NCBI GenBank assembly: GCA_030653175.1 | Contig: JAURZV010000107.1 | Coordinates: 1-42,422 of the forward strand | Length of the DNA stretch: 42,422 nt | Source of the DNA: Methylobacter sp. | Lineage (GTDB): Bacteria > Pseudomonadota > Gammaproteobacteria > Methylococcales > Methylomonadaceae | Reading direction: 5' to 3' | Shown: piece by piece, positions 8,763 to 18,119 of the stretch | Position numbering within the stretch: position 1 is the first letter of the stretch | How the letters are laid out: every line of letters begins with the position of its first letter | Notes under the pieces: generated by a model | The model's input: the letters and a program-made list of their open reading frames with translations, nothing else | Databases searched by the model: none | Told to the model about the DNA's origin: nothing | Program-made: the position numbers and the translations under genes

Positions 8763-9419
8763 TTAACGGATTAAATTCAGTACTTCTTCAATAACAGATT
8801 CCAGTGTCATATCGGAAGAATCGATATAAAGCGCGTCACTGGCCATAGCTAACGGAGCGGTCTTACGCCCCATATCCCGGCGATCACGTTCTTCTATCTC
8901 GTTTGTTATCTGTGCTAGGTTAGCATCAATCCCTTTTTCTATCAACTGTTTATATCGCCTCTTAGCTCTTTCGGCGGCGGTGGCGGTTAAATACACCTTA
9001 TATTCGGCGTCAGGAAAAACAACAGTTCCCATGTCACGTCCGTCTGCAACCAGTCCCGGCAACTGTTTAAAATCTTTCTGTTTTTGCAATAAAACGTTTC
9101 TGACTTTCGGGAGCGCGGCAACGATGGAGGCCGCATTACCTGTACTTTCAAGGCCTAGTTGGGCGGTTATGTCTTCACCGTCCAGCCTAACGACCAATTC
9201 ATCACCGCAATCAAACTCCAGCATCATCGCCTGGGCTATATTGACAATGCCTGCTTCATCTTCCAGATCAACTTGCTGCTTTAACGCCGCAACGGCCAAT
9301 GAACGGTAGATAGAGCCGCTATCCAGATAGTTCCAGCCCAGTTTTTTCGCTACCGCCCTGCTGACCGTGCCTTTTCCGGCACCGCTAGGGCCGTCAATAG
9401 TCAATACAGGAACAGTCAC
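8763..9419 (-). CDS. cmk: cytidylate kinase
   Basis: Phosphorylates CMP and dCMP with ATP. 218 residues. The P-loop GPSGAGKG begins near residue 9, followed by the CMP-binding segments LDSGSIYRS and DGRDMGTVVFPDAEYKVYLTA, then the lid-region helix RRYKQL and the RDRRDMGRKTAPL stretch. I chose GTG at 9419 because it overlaps the aroA stop (TAGTG), has AGGGAAG upstream and gives a start like E. coli Cmk (MTAIAPVITIDGPSG); a TTG at 9434 is the alternative. It is coupled to aroA and lies before rpsA, the normal gammaproteobacterial order. Confidence 0.95.
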   Translation of the reverse strand: MTVPVLTIDGPSGAGKGTVSRAVAKKLGWNYLDSGSIYRSLAVAALKQQVDLEDEAGIVNIAQAMMLEFDCGDELVVRLDGEDITAQLGLESTGNAASIVAALPKVRNVLLQKQKDFKQLPGLVADGRDMGTVVFPDAEYKVYLTATAAERAKRRYKQLIEKGIDANLAQITNEIEERDRRDMGRKTAPLAMASDALYIDSSDMTLESVIEEVLNLIR

Positions 9420-10738
9420 TATTCTTCCCTGCAAACAAGATCAAGACCCAAGCGCTTGGCCAAGTCTCTAAACTCGGGGAACGATGTATTCACATTTTCA
9501 CAATCACGAATGGTAATCGGCGCATTAGCACGCAACCCGGCAATTGAAAACGACATGGCAATCCTGTGGTCGCCATGCGAAACAACCTCACCGCCACCAA
9601 TCGAGCCACCCTGAATAATCATGCCATCCTCGGTCGACTGAGCATCCACGCCCAATATCTGTAAACCGTCCGCCATTACCTGAATACGATCCGATTCTTT
9701 TACCCTGAGCTCTTCCGCGCCGGTTAACCGTGTTTGACCTTCCGCACAAGCTGCAGCAACAAACAATACCGGGAACTCATCAATAGCCAGCGGCACCAGA
9801 TGCTCTGGAATATCTATACCTTTAAGCGGGCTGTAAACCACATGCAGGTCGGCTACCGGTTCGCCGCCGACAGTGCGCTCATTAAGGACTTCAATGTTGG
9901 CGCCCATCAACCTGAGGATATCGATGACTCCGGTACGCGTAGGATTAATGCCGACATGCTTTAACAGCAGATCGGAACCCGGCGCAATCGATGCCCCGAC
10001 CAGAAAAAATGCCGCCGATGAAATATCGCTGGGTACGTCAATATCGGTTGCCGTTAATCGGCCTTCGGCGGTGATACTGATCTTATTGCCTTCTTGCTTC
10101 ACCGGATAATTAAAGCCGGACAGCATGCGCTCGGTATGATCGCGGGTAGGCGCAGGCTCGGTAACGCTGGTTACGCCTTGCGCGTACATGCCTGCCAGCA
10201 ACAGGCAGGATTTGACCTGGGCGCTGGCTATCGGCATCGCGTAATCAATACCGGTCAACTGCCCTGCCCTGCCGGTAATATAGAGAGGAGCCGTGCCGCG
10301 CTCAGTGGTTTTTATATCGGCGCCCATTGCCGCCAATGGCTCCGTGACTCTTTTCATCGGCCTGCCGGACAATGATTTATCGCCGGTTAATACCGAGTTG
10401 AATGACTGACCCGCCAATAAACCGCTCAATAAACGCATTGATGTCCCTGAGTTGCCCAGATACAAATCATTTTTAGGCGCTTTTAAGCCGTGCTTGCCGA
10501 CGCCGTGTATGGTTAATTCGCCATTGACAGGGCCTTCAATTTCAACGCCCATATCGCGAAAAGCCTGCAAGGTTGCCAGAGCATCTTCCGCTTCGAGAAA
10601 GCCTTTTACATGAGTAACGCCGATCGCCAGCGAACCCAGCATGATTGAACGGTGCGACATGGATTTATCGCCGGGCACACGTGCCTCGCCTTGTAACACA
10701 CCACCTGGTTGAACCTGAAATGTTATTGATTTTGACAT
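9419..10738 (-). CDS. aroA: 3-phosphoshikimate 1-carboxyvinyltransferase (EPSP synthase)
   Basis: Sixth step of the shikimate pathway: joins shikimate-3-phosphate and phosphoenolpyruvate. 439 residues. Visible motifs are PGDKSMSHRSIMLGSLA (phosphate-binding Lys-Ser near residue 22), LYLGNSGTSMRLLSGLLAGQ (near 90-110), SAQVKSCLLLAGMYA, ELRVKESDRI and GDHRIAMSFSIAGLRA. The LGNSGT and RPMKRVTEPL arrangement resembles the class II-like enzymes of some other bacteria more than the E. coli type. The ATG at 10738 follows the tyrA stop by one base. In Pseudomonas tyrA and aroA are fused; here they are separate but adjacent. Confidence 0.95.
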   Translation of the reverse strand: MSKSITFQVQPGGVLQGEARVPGDKSMSHRSIMLGSLAIGVTHVKGFLEAEDALATLQAFRDMGVEIEGPVNGELTIHGVGKHGLKAPKNDLYLGNSGTSMRLLSGLLAGQSFNSVLTGDKSLSGRPMKRVTEPLAAMGADIKTTERGTAPLYITGRAGQLTGIDYAMPIASAQVKSCLLLAGMYAQGVTSVTEPAPTRDHTERMLSGFNYPVKQEGNKISITAEGRLTATDIDVPSDISSAAFFLVGASIAPGSDLLLKHVGINPTRTGVIDILRLMGANIEVLNERTVGGEPVADLHVVYSPLKGIDIPEHLVPLAIDEFPVLFVAAACAEGQTRLTGAEELRVKESDRIQVMADGLQILGVDAQSTEDGMIIQGGSIGGGEVVSHGDHRIAMSFSIAGLRANAPITIRDCENVNTSFPEFRDLAKRLGLDLVCREE

Positions 10739-10739
10739 A

Positions 10740-11618
10740 TTAATTATTATCGAACTGGTCAAGAAAGCGTTGCCGTGCGTTTCTGGCATACGTAAAGGTT
10801 TCAAAAAGTTGCCGGGTATCGTTACTTTCCAGCAAGCGTTGTATTTTATCCAATTCTCCCTTTAACTGCTCGATTAAAGGGATGATTTCGTCTTTATTGG
10901 CGGCGCAAATATCTTTCCACATAGTCGGATCGCTGGAAGCAATCCGGGTAAAATCCTTGAAGCCGCCGGCCGCATATTGAAAAATCTCGCTCTGTTCGTC
11001 TTTATGGCCGAGCATATCGACCAAAGCAAAGGCCAGAATATGCGGCAAATGGCTGGTTGCCGCCAACACGCCGTCATGATGACTCACATCCATCACCGAC
11101 ACCAACGACCCCAGCTGTTCCCAGAAACATTGGATTTTCTGCATAGCTTCCGGATTGGTATTGCCGACCGGCGTGATAATCAGGCGTTTATTCAGAAACA
11201 AATCGTCTACCGATGCTGTCACGCCGCTTTGTTCGGCTCCGGCAATGGGATGGGCAGGAACCAGATTCTCCGGGACAGCACCGAAAACACGCTCTGCAGC
11301 GGCAATAACGCTGCCCTTGGTGCTGCCGACATCGGTATAAATCGCGTTATCCGACCATAACGGCTTAAGCAGAACAAAAATGCTTTCGATGCTCGCAACA
11401 GGCGTGGCAATCACAACGCAATCGGCACCTTGAACGGCTTCCGCCAGATCCAGGGTATAATCATCAATAACACCCAAGCATTTTGCCGTTTGCAGATTTT
11501 GCTCATCGAGCTTTCGACCGTATCCGACTATGTTATTGCACAAGCCGTGCTGTCGTGCTGCGCGGGCAATAGAACCGCCAATCAAACCGACGCCGATAAT
11601 GCACAGCCGGTTAAACAT
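10740..11618 (-). CDS. tyrA: prephenate/arogenate dehydrogenase
   Basis: Oxidative decarboxylation of prephenate (or arogenate) to the tyrosine precursor, with NAD(P)+. 292 residues. The Rossmann motif GVGLIGGSIA is near residue 8; VIATPVASI, TDVGSTKGSV, PAHPIAGAEQSGV and TSHLPHILAFALVD are the family signatures with the catalytic His in HPIAG and SHLPH. It has no chorismate-mutase domain and no C-terminal ACT domain, so it is the monofunctional form. The ATG at 11618 is the first ATG; the longer frame starts with TTG. It lies between hisC (with a palindrome in the gap) and aroA. Confidence 0.93.
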   Translation of the reverse strand: MFNRLCIIGVGLIGGSIARAARQHGLCNNIVGYGRKLDEQNLQTAKCLGVIDDYTLDLAEAVQGADCVVIATPVASIESIFVLLKPLWSDNAIYTDVGSTKGSVIAAAERVFGAVPENLVPAHPIAGAEQSGVTASVDDLFLNKRLIITPVGNTNPEAMQKIQCFWEQLGSLVSVMDVSHHDGVLAATSHLPHILAFALVDMLGHKDEQSEIFQYAAGGFKDFTRIASSDPTMWKDICAANKDEIIPLIEQLKGELDKIQRLLESNDTRQLFETFTYARNARQRFLDQFDNN

Positions 11619-11634
11619 TATTACCGGCAACCGC

Positions 11635-11682
11635 TGTAGGGGCGACTTTAGTCGCCCAAGGGCGACTAAAGTCGCCCCTACA
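11635..11682. repeat. perfect 23-bp inverted repeat in the hisC-tyrA gap
   Basis: Arms 11635-11657 and 11660-11682 are exact complements with a 2-base loop. Each arm is itself a hairpin (GGGCGACT-TT-AGTCGCCC), so the RNA could fold as one long hairpin or two short ones. It fills most of the 78-base gap between hisC and tyrA inside the supraoperon. It is of the extragenic palindrome type; there is no U-tail on the minus strand. Confidence 0.85.
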
Positions 11683-11696
11683 ATTCTTTGATCTGC

Positions 11697-12890
11697 TCAT
11701 GGCGTTTGTATAACTTCAGTCAATGCCTGTAAAAACAGCTGATTTTCCGTCTGCGTGCCTATGGTAATGCGCAGATGATTGGGTAATTCATAAACGCCGA
11801 CCGGCCTGACGATAACTCCTTTACGTAACAAAGCCTCGTAAATCGGCATAGCAGGCTGTTTGAGATCGACCAACACAAAATTACCCGCCGATGGAATCCA
11901 TTCCAGCTCTATGCTTTTAAAGCCTTCGGTTATAAACTGCATGCCTTGGGCATTAACGGCAATGGTATTTTGCAAATGCTCAATATCTGTTAACGCCGCT
12001 TCGGCGGCAGCTAAAGCCAGCATATTATTATTAAAGGGCTGGCGCACCCGATTCAGGATATCGGCCAGTTGCGGACTGGATAAACCATATCCGACGCGTA
12101 ATCCGGCCAGCCCATAGGCCTTGGAAAAGGTACGGGTAATTAACAAATTAGGATATTTTTCCAGCCAAGCGATTGAATTGTCAGCGCTTTGATCACCAAC
12201 AAATTCACAATAGGCTTCATCAAGTACGCACACGCAAGTGTCCGGCAGCGCCTGGATAAATGACTCCAAACTGGCATGATCCAGCAGTGTGCCGGTAGGA
12301 TTATTGGGATTCGCTATAAAGACCAGTCGCGTTTTATCGGTCACTCTTTGCAGCATGGCATCCAGATCGTGACCGTAATTCAACGCGGGAGCTACAACTG
12401 CCGTAGCGCCAACTGCTTGAGTTACTATTGGATATACAGCAAAGGCATGCTGCGAAAAAACCACTTCAAGCCCAGGCGTCAAAAACGCCCTTGCCACCAG
12501 CTCCAGAATTTCATTGGAACCATTACCCAGCGTAATCTGACTCATATCGACAGCATATTTATCAGCTAGCGCGAGTTTTAAATTAAAACCGTTGCCATCC
12601 GGGTACAAGGCCAAATCCTTCAAAGTCGCCTGTATCGCTGCCAAGGCTTTTTTCCCCGGCCCTAAAGGATTTTCATTGGATGCAAGCTTTATGAGTCGCA
12701 TCGGTTCCCTACCGATTGCGACACTTCCGCCATCCCTGGCAGTCGTCTGAGTAAGCCCCAACTCGCGCTCAAGCTCTTCAATAGGTTTGCCGGGCGTATA
12801 AGGGACAAGCTTTTGCACACCAGTCACGGCAAGGCTGTAAATTTTATCAGTGTTGTTCATGGAGTTTGTTTGAGAGTGTTTAAAACTCAT
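11697..12890 (-). CDS. hisC: histidinol-phosphate aminotransferase
   Basis: PLP enzyme that converts imidazole acetol-phosphate to histidinol-phosphate; in this gene order the enzyme often also transaminates aromatic keto acids, which its place between pheA and tyrA suggests. About 397 residues. Motifs: KLASNENPLGPGKKALAAI near the N terminus, LGNGSNEILELVARAFL, IANPNNPTGTLL, LDEAYCEF, the PLP-lysine segment TRTFSKAYGLAGLRVGYG, and LPNHLRITIGT. Two ATGs are possible (12890 and 12860), neither with a strong ribosome site; I keep the longer. Confidence 0.93.
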   Translation of the reverse strand: MSFKHSQTNSMNNTDKIYSLAVTGVQKLVPYTPGKPIEELERELGLTQTTARDGGSVAIGREPMRLIKLASNENPLGPGKKALAAIQATLKDLALYPDGNGFNLKLALADKYAVDMSQITLGNGSNEILELVARAFLTPGLEVVFSQHAFAVYPIVTQAVGATAVVAPALNYGHDLDAMLQRVTDKTRLVFIANPNNPTGTLLDHASLESFIQALPDTCVCVLDEAYCEFVGDQSADNSIAWLEKYPNLLITRTFSKAYGLAGLRVGYGLSSPQLADILNRVRQPFNNNMLALAAAEAALTDIEHLQNTIAVNAQGMQFITEGFKSIELEWIPSAGNFVLVDLKQPAMPIYEALLRKGVIVRPVGVYELPNHLRITIGTQTENQLFLQALTEVIQTP

Positions 12891-12916
12891 ACCGAAAGAA
12901 GGATGAGAAAGAAATG

Positions 12917-14002
12917 TTAGAGTACGGCTTTAGGATAAGAACCCAAAAGCTTGAGCATGTTAACGTTGCCATTCAATAGTGCCAGAGCCTGAGCGACATC
13001 GTCATCTTCACAGTGGCCTTCAATATCGATAAAAAACACATAATCCCATAATCCCTGACGTGAAGGCCTGGATTCAATATGCACCATACCAATATTCAAT
13101 CTCGCAAAAGGCTCAAGTATCCTGTGCAACGCACCGGGCTGATTGCCTGTAGAAACAACCAGCGAGGTTTTATCGTTACCCGTGGAAGAAGATATTTGCT
13201 GCCCGATAATGATAAAACGGGTGGTATTATTGGGTTCGTCTTCGATATTTTTTTCGATGACATTTAATTTATAAATTTCAGCTGCAACAATGCCGGCTAT
13301 CGCAACAGCCTGTTTATTGGCTGATGCTAATCTTGCGGCCTCGGTGTTACTGTTGACCGCAGTTCGTTTGGCATTCGGCAGATGGTTATCCAGCCATTGC
13401 CGACACTGCGCCAGAGATTGCTGATGCGAAAACACCTCGGTTACTTCATCCAGGCTATCCACCAGACCCAACAAGTTTTGATGCACCCTGATTTCAACTT
13501 CGCCGCATATTTTCAGCGGTGAATTCAAAAATCTGTCCAGCGTATGGCTAATGACACCCTCGGTAGAGTTTTCGACAGGTACGACGCCGAACTGGCAGTT
13601 GCCGTTTTCCACCGCATTAAAAATATCGTTAATGGTTGCAGCCGGTATGGTTTTAACCGCTGAGCCGAAATGTTTAATGACGGCTTGCTGGGTAAATGTA
13701 CCCTCGGGACCTAAATACGCCACATCCAGTGGTTTTTCCAGTGCTAAACATGCCGACATCAATTCCCTGAAAAAGTGGGCCGCCGTATCATCGGATAAAG
13801 GCCCCTGATTTAAGTCTTTTATGCGCCGCAATACCAATGACTCGCGATCCGGGCGGTAAAATGTTCCTTGCTCACCCTGTGCAATCTTGGTCTTGGCAAC
13901 CTCCACTGCGTAAGACGCGCGTTGATTAATCAATTGCAGAATCTGCTTATCGATTGCATCAATTTTGTCTCTTAATTCAGAAAGGGGTGTGACGGATGAC
14001 AT
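12917..14002 (-). CDS. pheA: bifunctional chorismate mutase / prephenate dehydratase (P-protein)
   Basis: Makes phenylpyruvate from chorismate in two steps. 361 residues, domains in order: chorismate mutase helix bundle (residues about 5-90, LRDKIDAIDKQILQLINQRA), prephenate dehydratase (about 95-270, YLGPEGTFTQQA, GVVPVENSTEGVI, and the NNTTRF catalytic motif), ACT regulatory domain (about 280-360, TGNQPGALHRIL and ESRPSRQGLWDY), which is the phenylalanine feedback site in this family. The ATG at 14002 is used; the frame also has a TTG at 14017. No leader-peptide attenuator is visible upstream, and the 166 bases before it hold a repeat. Confidence 0.95.
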   Translation of the reverse strand: MSSVTPLSELRDKIDAIDKQILQLINQRASYAVEVAKTKIAQGEQGTFYRPDRESLVLRRIKDLNQGPLSDDTAAHFFRELMSACLALEKPLDVAYLGPEGTFTQQAVIKHFGSAVKTIPAATINDIFNAVENGNCQFGVVPVENSTEGVISHTLDRFLNSPLKICGEVEIRVHQNLLGLVDSLDEVTEVFSHQQSLAQCRQWLDNHLPNAKRTAVNSNTEAARLASANKQAVAIAGIVAAEIYKLNVIEKNIEDEPNNTTRFIIIGQQISSSTGNDKTSLVVSTGNQPGALHRILEPFARLNIGMVHIESRPSRQGLWDYVFFIDIEGHCEDDDVAQALALLNGNVNMLKLLGSYPKAVL

Positions 14003-14056
14003 GGCGGCCTGATTCAATTATTTAGGTTTTCGGTACTACCCAGCAGTTGGAAAGAT

Positions 14057-14146
14057 GGAACGCTGATGACGCTGATCGTTAAGATCAAATAAGATTTTTC
14101 TTGAGTTATCCGTGTTTATCATATTCATCTGCGTCATCCGCGTTCT
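14057..14146. repeat. imperfect inverted repeat between serC and pheA
   Basis: Arms at 14057-14076 (GGAACGCTGATGACGCTGAT) and 14127-14146 pair at about 17 of 20 positions. This type, built from GATGAC and GCTGAT words, is found dispersed in many proteobacterial intergenic gaps. It interrupts the otherwise tight supraoperon. Confidence 0.65.
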
Positions 14147-14168
14147 ATTTTTCTAACTCGGCCTTCGA

Positions 14169-15248
14169 TTAATGGGTACGTTCAAACTCAGCCATAAAAT
14201 CGATCAAGGCCTGCACACCGGCTTCCGGCATCGCATTATAAATACTCGCCCGCATACCGCCCACTGAACGATGACCTTTCAACTCAAACAGGCCATTGGC
14301 TTCCGCTGCCGCCAAAAAAGGTTTATCCAGATTTTCGTCGGCCAGAATAAACGGCACGTTCATACGTGAACGGGACGCAACTTCTACAGGATTGGAATAC
14401 AAAGCCGACTGGTCTATGGCCTGATACAGTTTCGCCGCTTTAGCGATATTGCGTTGCTCAATAGCCTCGACACCGCCCTGCTCTTTTAACCACTTAAGTA
14501 CCAATCCGGCCAGATACCAGCTATAGGTTGCCGGTGTATTCAGCATGGATTGGTTTTTTGCCTGCTCTGCATAGTTAAAAACCGAAGGCACCGTTTTAGA
14601 TGCATGGCCGACTAAATCGTCCCTGACGATTACCACGGTGACGCCTGCCGGACCCATGTTTTTCTGCGTTCCGGCATAGATCAGGCCGTACTGACTGACA
14701 TCGATCTTGCGCGATAAAATATTCGATGACATGTCCGACACCAGCGGCAAGCCCTTGCTGTCCGGGCAAGACTGGAACTCCACGCCGTGTATGGTTTCAT
14801 TGGAGGTATAGTGCAGATAAGCCGCCTGACTATCGATTGCCCAACTTGAAGCCTCAGGAATCGTGGTGAATTTTGTGTCCTCCGAACTGGCGCTGACCGC
14901 TACATCGCAATAAGCCCTCGCATCCTTGATGGCTTTTTCCGACCAGGCGCCGGTATTCAGGTAACAGGCTTTGGTTTTGCCGTTCAGGATATTCTGAGGT
15001 ATCAGCGAAAACTGCGCCGATGCACCGCCTTGCAGAAACAAAACCTTATAGTTTTCAGGAACAGCCAGCAGCGTTCTCAGATCGCTTTCCAGCTCTTCGG
15101 CAATCATAGAGAAATGCTTGCCGCGATGACTCATCTCCATGACCGACATGCCGCTGTCGCGCCACTCCAGCATTTCTTGCTGCGCTTGCCGCAATACCGA
15201 CTCAGGGAATGCAGACGGGCCTGCGCTAAAATTATAAACTCTGGACAT
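14169..15248 (-). CDS. serC: phosphoserine aminotransferase
   Basis: PLP enzyme that converts 3-phosphohydroxypyruvate to phosphoserine, and also acts in pyridoxal phosphate synthesis. 359 residues. Family signatures: VYNFSAGPSAFPESVL at the start, VMEMSHRGKHF, LFLQGGASAQF, VSDMSSNILSRKID and the PLP-lysine region YAGTQKNMGPAGVTVVIVR, then HRSVGGMRASIYNAMP at the end. Its ATG shares one base with the gyrA stop (TAATG). This gyrA-serC-pheA order is conserved in pseudomonads and methanotrophs. Confidence 0.96.
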   Translation of the reverse strand: MSRVYNFSAGPSAFPESVLRQAQQEMLEWRDSGMSVMEMSHRGKHFSMIAEELESDLRTLLAVPENYKVLFLQGGASAQFSLIPQNILNGKTKACYLNTGAWSEKAIKDARAYCDVAVSASSEDTKFTTIPEASSWAIDSQAAYLHYTSNETIHGVEFQSCPDSKGLPLVSDMSSNILSRKIDVSQYGLIYAGTQKNMGPAGVTVVIVRDDLVGHASKTVPSVFNYAEQAKNQSMLNTPATYSWYLAGLVLKWLKEQGGVEAIEQRNIAKAAKLYQAIDQSALYSNPVEVASRSRMNVPFILADENLDKPFLAAAEANGLFELKGHRSVGGMRASIYNAMPEAGVQALIDFMAEFERTH

Positions 15249-17881
15249 TACGATTCTTCTCCTGATTCAATATCATCATTTGTTGTTTCTTCCGATGCGC
15301 CCTGTTCTGATTCGGCATCATCCAAAAGATCATCTTCATCGGCGTCGTCCACTCCTGCCAAGCCTTCGATACGATCAACGCCGATCACTTTTTCTTTTTT
15401 ATCCAGCCGGATAATCGTCACACCCTGAGTATTTCTGCCGACCACCGAAATGCCGTCAACACGGGTACGCACCAACGTGCCGCCATCGGTAATCAGCATG
15501 ATTTCGTCATTGTCATTGACCAGTACAGCACCAACCACAGCGCCGTTACGCGCGGACGTTTGTATCGCGATCAGACCCTGTCCGCCGCGTTTATGGCAGG
15601 TAAACTCTTCCAGCTTGGTGCGCTTGCCGTAGCCGTTCTCGGTAATATTCAGCACCGTACCTTCGGTCGAGATAATCAGGGAAATGACTTTTTGCCCTTC
15701 CTGCAAACGAATTCCGCGCACACCGGACGCCGTTCTGCCCATAGAGCGTACATCCGCTTCATTAAAGCAGACTGCTTTGCCGGTGCTGCTGAACAGTAGC
15801 ACGTTTTGCTGACCGTCGGTCACCGCAACGCCGACCAGCGTATCGTCTTCCCTTAAATCGATCGCGATTTTGCCGTTAGCGCGTTGGTTCTCGAATTCTT
15901 TTAGCGGAGTCTTTTTAACGGTACCCGCCGTTGTAGCCATAAAGATGAACTTACTGTCGGTAAATTCGCGAATCGGCAATATCGCATTGATTTTTTCGCC
16001 TTGCTCCAGCGGCAGCAGATTGACGAAAGGTTTGCCTCTGGCCGCCCGGCTCGCAACCGGCAATTGATAAACCTTAAGCCAGTAAACCTTGCCCCGCGAG
16101 GAGAAGCACAAAATAGTGTCGTGGGTATTGGCCACAATCAGTTTGTCGACATAATCCAGCTCTTTAGTGGCTGTTGCCGATTTGCCTCGACCGCCGCGAC
16201 GTTGCGCCTTGTAGTCGCTCAAGGGCTGAGACTTGACATAGCCTTCGTGCGACATGGTCACCACCATATCTTCTTCGGTAATCAAATCTTCATCGGACAA
16301 ATCCGAATGATTTTGTAAAATTTCCGTGCGCCGTTCGTCGGAATACTGCTCTTTGATAGCCACCAGCTCTTCCCTGATGATTTCCATCAGGCGGACATCG
16401 CTACCCAAAATAAACAGGTACTCGTCAATCTGTTCAAGCAGTTGCTTGTATTCATTAACTATTTTATCCTGCTCCAGACCGGTCAAGCGATGTAGACGCA
16501 AATCGAGAATAGCCTGAGCCTGGGTTTCAGACAGGCGATAAATCCCTGCATGAATACCGAAAGCCACCGGCAAATCTTCCGGCCGGGAACGATCCGCATC
16601 GGCACGTTCCAGCAGTGCAGAAACCAGTCCTGCATCCCAGTTTTTTTCCAACAATCCGACTTTAGCCTCGGCCGGATTGGCAGCCGCTTTAATCAGCGCA
16701 ATCATCTCGTCGATATTGGCTAAAGCAACCGCAAGTCCTTCTAAAATATGCGCTCTTTCCCTGGCCCTGCGCAGATTATAAATCGTTCTGCGGGTGACGA
16801 TTTCCCGTCTGTGATTAATAAAGGCACTGATAATCTCGCGGAGATTCATGCAATGCGGACGGCCATCCAGCAGGGCAACCATATTGATGCCGAACACGGT
16901 CTGGAATTGCGTCTGCTTGTACAGATTATTTAACACCACCTCGGGCATTTCGCCGCGACGCAGCTCAATGACCATGCGCATGCCATCCTTGTCCGATTCG
17001 TCGCGCAGACCGGAAATGCCTTCAAGTTTGCCTTCTTTAACCAGTTCGGCAATCTTCTCCAGCAGTCTGGCCTTGTTGACCTGATAGGGTAATTCAGTGG
17101 TAATAATCGCTTGCCGACTGCTGTCGCCGATGTCTTCAAAATGGCATCGTGCGCGTAGATAGATTTTGCCGCGGCCGGTGGTATAGGCATTGTAAATACC
17201 GGAAGCACCGTTAATAATGGCCGCCGTAGGAAAGTCAGGCCCTGGGATATGAGCCATCAAGTCATGTACGGTGAGATCGGGTTGGTCAATCATCGCCAGA
17301 CAGGCGCTGATCACTTCAGTTAAATTATGCGGCGGAATATTGGTCGCCATACCCACAGCAATACCGGATGAACCGTTAATCAATAAAGTCGGTACGCGTG
17401 TCGGCAATACTTTCGGCTCGGACTCCGATTCGTCATAGTTGGGCGCAAAATCGACGGTTTCCTTGTCCAGATCGGCCAGCAATTCATGGGCAATCTTCGA
17501 CATGCGCACTTCGGTATAACGCATCGCCGCCGGCGAATCGCCGTCAACCGAACCGAAATTGCCCTGTCCGTCGATCAGCATATAGCGCATGGAGAAATTC
17601 TGAGCCATCCGCACCATAGTGTCGTAAACCGCCGTATCGCCATGAGGGTGATATTTACCGATCACGTCACCGACTACACGCGCCGATTTTTTATAAGGTT
17701 TGTTCCAGTCGTTGCCTAACTCGCTCATCGCATATAACACACGGCGATGTACCGGCTTAAGGCCGTCTCTGACATCCGGAAGGGCTCGACCGACGATAAC
17801 GCTCATAGCGTAATCGAGATAGGACTGCTTCATCTCGTCTTCGAGATTAACAGGTATTATTTCTTTAGCGAAGTTTGACAT
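15248..17881 (-). CDS. gyrA: DNA gyrase subunit A
   Basis: The breakage-reunion subunit of DNA gyrase; works with GyrB (not in this window) to supercoil DNA. 877 residues. Catalytic Tyr122 is in AAMRYTE; the quinolone region [17 protein letters not shown] has Thr83 and Asp87 (E. coli numbering applies directly). The C-terminal beta-pinwheel (from about residue 520) holds the GyrA box QRRGGRGK that wraps DNA, and later blades such as [16 protein letters not shown] and CHKRGGQGL. The tail is acidic (about residues 845-877, Asp/Glu/Ser-rich), as in E. coli. It is first in the supraoperon, with a good promoter about 115 bases upstream. Confidence 0.98.
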   Translation of the reverse strand: MSNFAKEIIPVNLEDEMKQSYLDYAMSVIVGRALPDVRDGLKPVHRRVLYAMSELGNDWNKPYKKSARVVGDVIGKYHPHGDTAVYDTMVRMAQNFSMRYMLIDGQGNFGSVDGDSPAAMRYTEVRMSKIAHELLADLDKETVDFAPNYDESESEPKVLPTRVPTLLINGSSGIAVGMATNIPPHNLTEVISACLAMIDQPDLTVHDLMAHIPGPDFPTAAIINGASGIYNAYTTGRGKIYLRARCHFEDIGDSSRQAIITTELPYQVNKARLLEKIAELVKEGKLEGISGLRDESDKDGMRMVIELRRGEMPEVVLNNLYKQTQFQTVFGINMVALLDGRPHCMNLREIISAFINHRREIVTRRTIYNLRRARERAHILEGLAVALANIDEMIALIKAAANPAEAKVGLLEKNWDAGLVSALLERADADRSRPEDLPVAFGIHAGIYRLSETQAQAILDLRLHRLTGLEQDKIVNEYKQLLEQIDEYLFILGSDVRLMEIIREELVAIKEQYSDERRTEILQNHSDLSDEDLITEEDMVVTMSHEGYVKSQPLSDYKAQRRGGRGKSATATKELDYVDKLIVANTHDTILCFSSRGKVYWLKVYQLPVASRAARGKPFVNLLPLEQGEKINAILPIREFTDSKFIFMATTAGTVKKTPLKEFENQRANGKIAIDLREDDTLVGVAVTDGQQNVLLFSSTGKAVCFNEADVRSMGRTASGVRGIRLQEGQKVISLIISTEGTVLNITENGYGKRTKLEEFTCHKRGGQGLIAIQTSARNGAVVGAVLVNDNDEIMLITDGGTLVRTRVDGISVVGRNTQGVTIIRLDKKEKVIGVDRIEGLAGVDDADEDDLLDDAESEQGASEETTNDDIESGEES

Positions 17882-18001
17882 TGATCCCTATATACAGTGT
17901 GCCGTTAATACATACCGGCATGGTTTCGTGACTAAGTATGAACACACTTTTCCTGATTTTTTTCGTTTAAGTGTAACTACATGACATGAAATAAGCGTCA
18001 G

Positions 18002-18030
18002 ATTATAGCAAATTGTCTCGATAGTGTCGA
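18002..18030 (-). promoter_or_regulatory. sigma70 promoter for the gyrA supraoperon
   Basis: On the minus strand TCGACA (18030-18025, 5 of 6 to TTGACA) is followed after 17 bases by TATAAT (18007-18002, perfect). Transcription would begin near 17995, giving a leader of about 115 bases before gyrA. No other promoter this strong is obvious in the 238-base gap. The rest of the gap shows nothing else I can name. Confidence 0.7.
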
Positions 18031-18119
18031 AGCTGATAGTGTTTTATATCAAGGCGACTTATTGGTGAATGCAATCCACATTTGTCGATATTAAATTTCT
18101 GTTCTTCCGGCACTTATTG

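Noticed and set aside
9414-9434. TTG start of cmk at 9434
   Set aside because: The GTG at 9419 has the better ribosome site, overlaps the aroA stop and matches family starts; TTG would add five unmatched residues.
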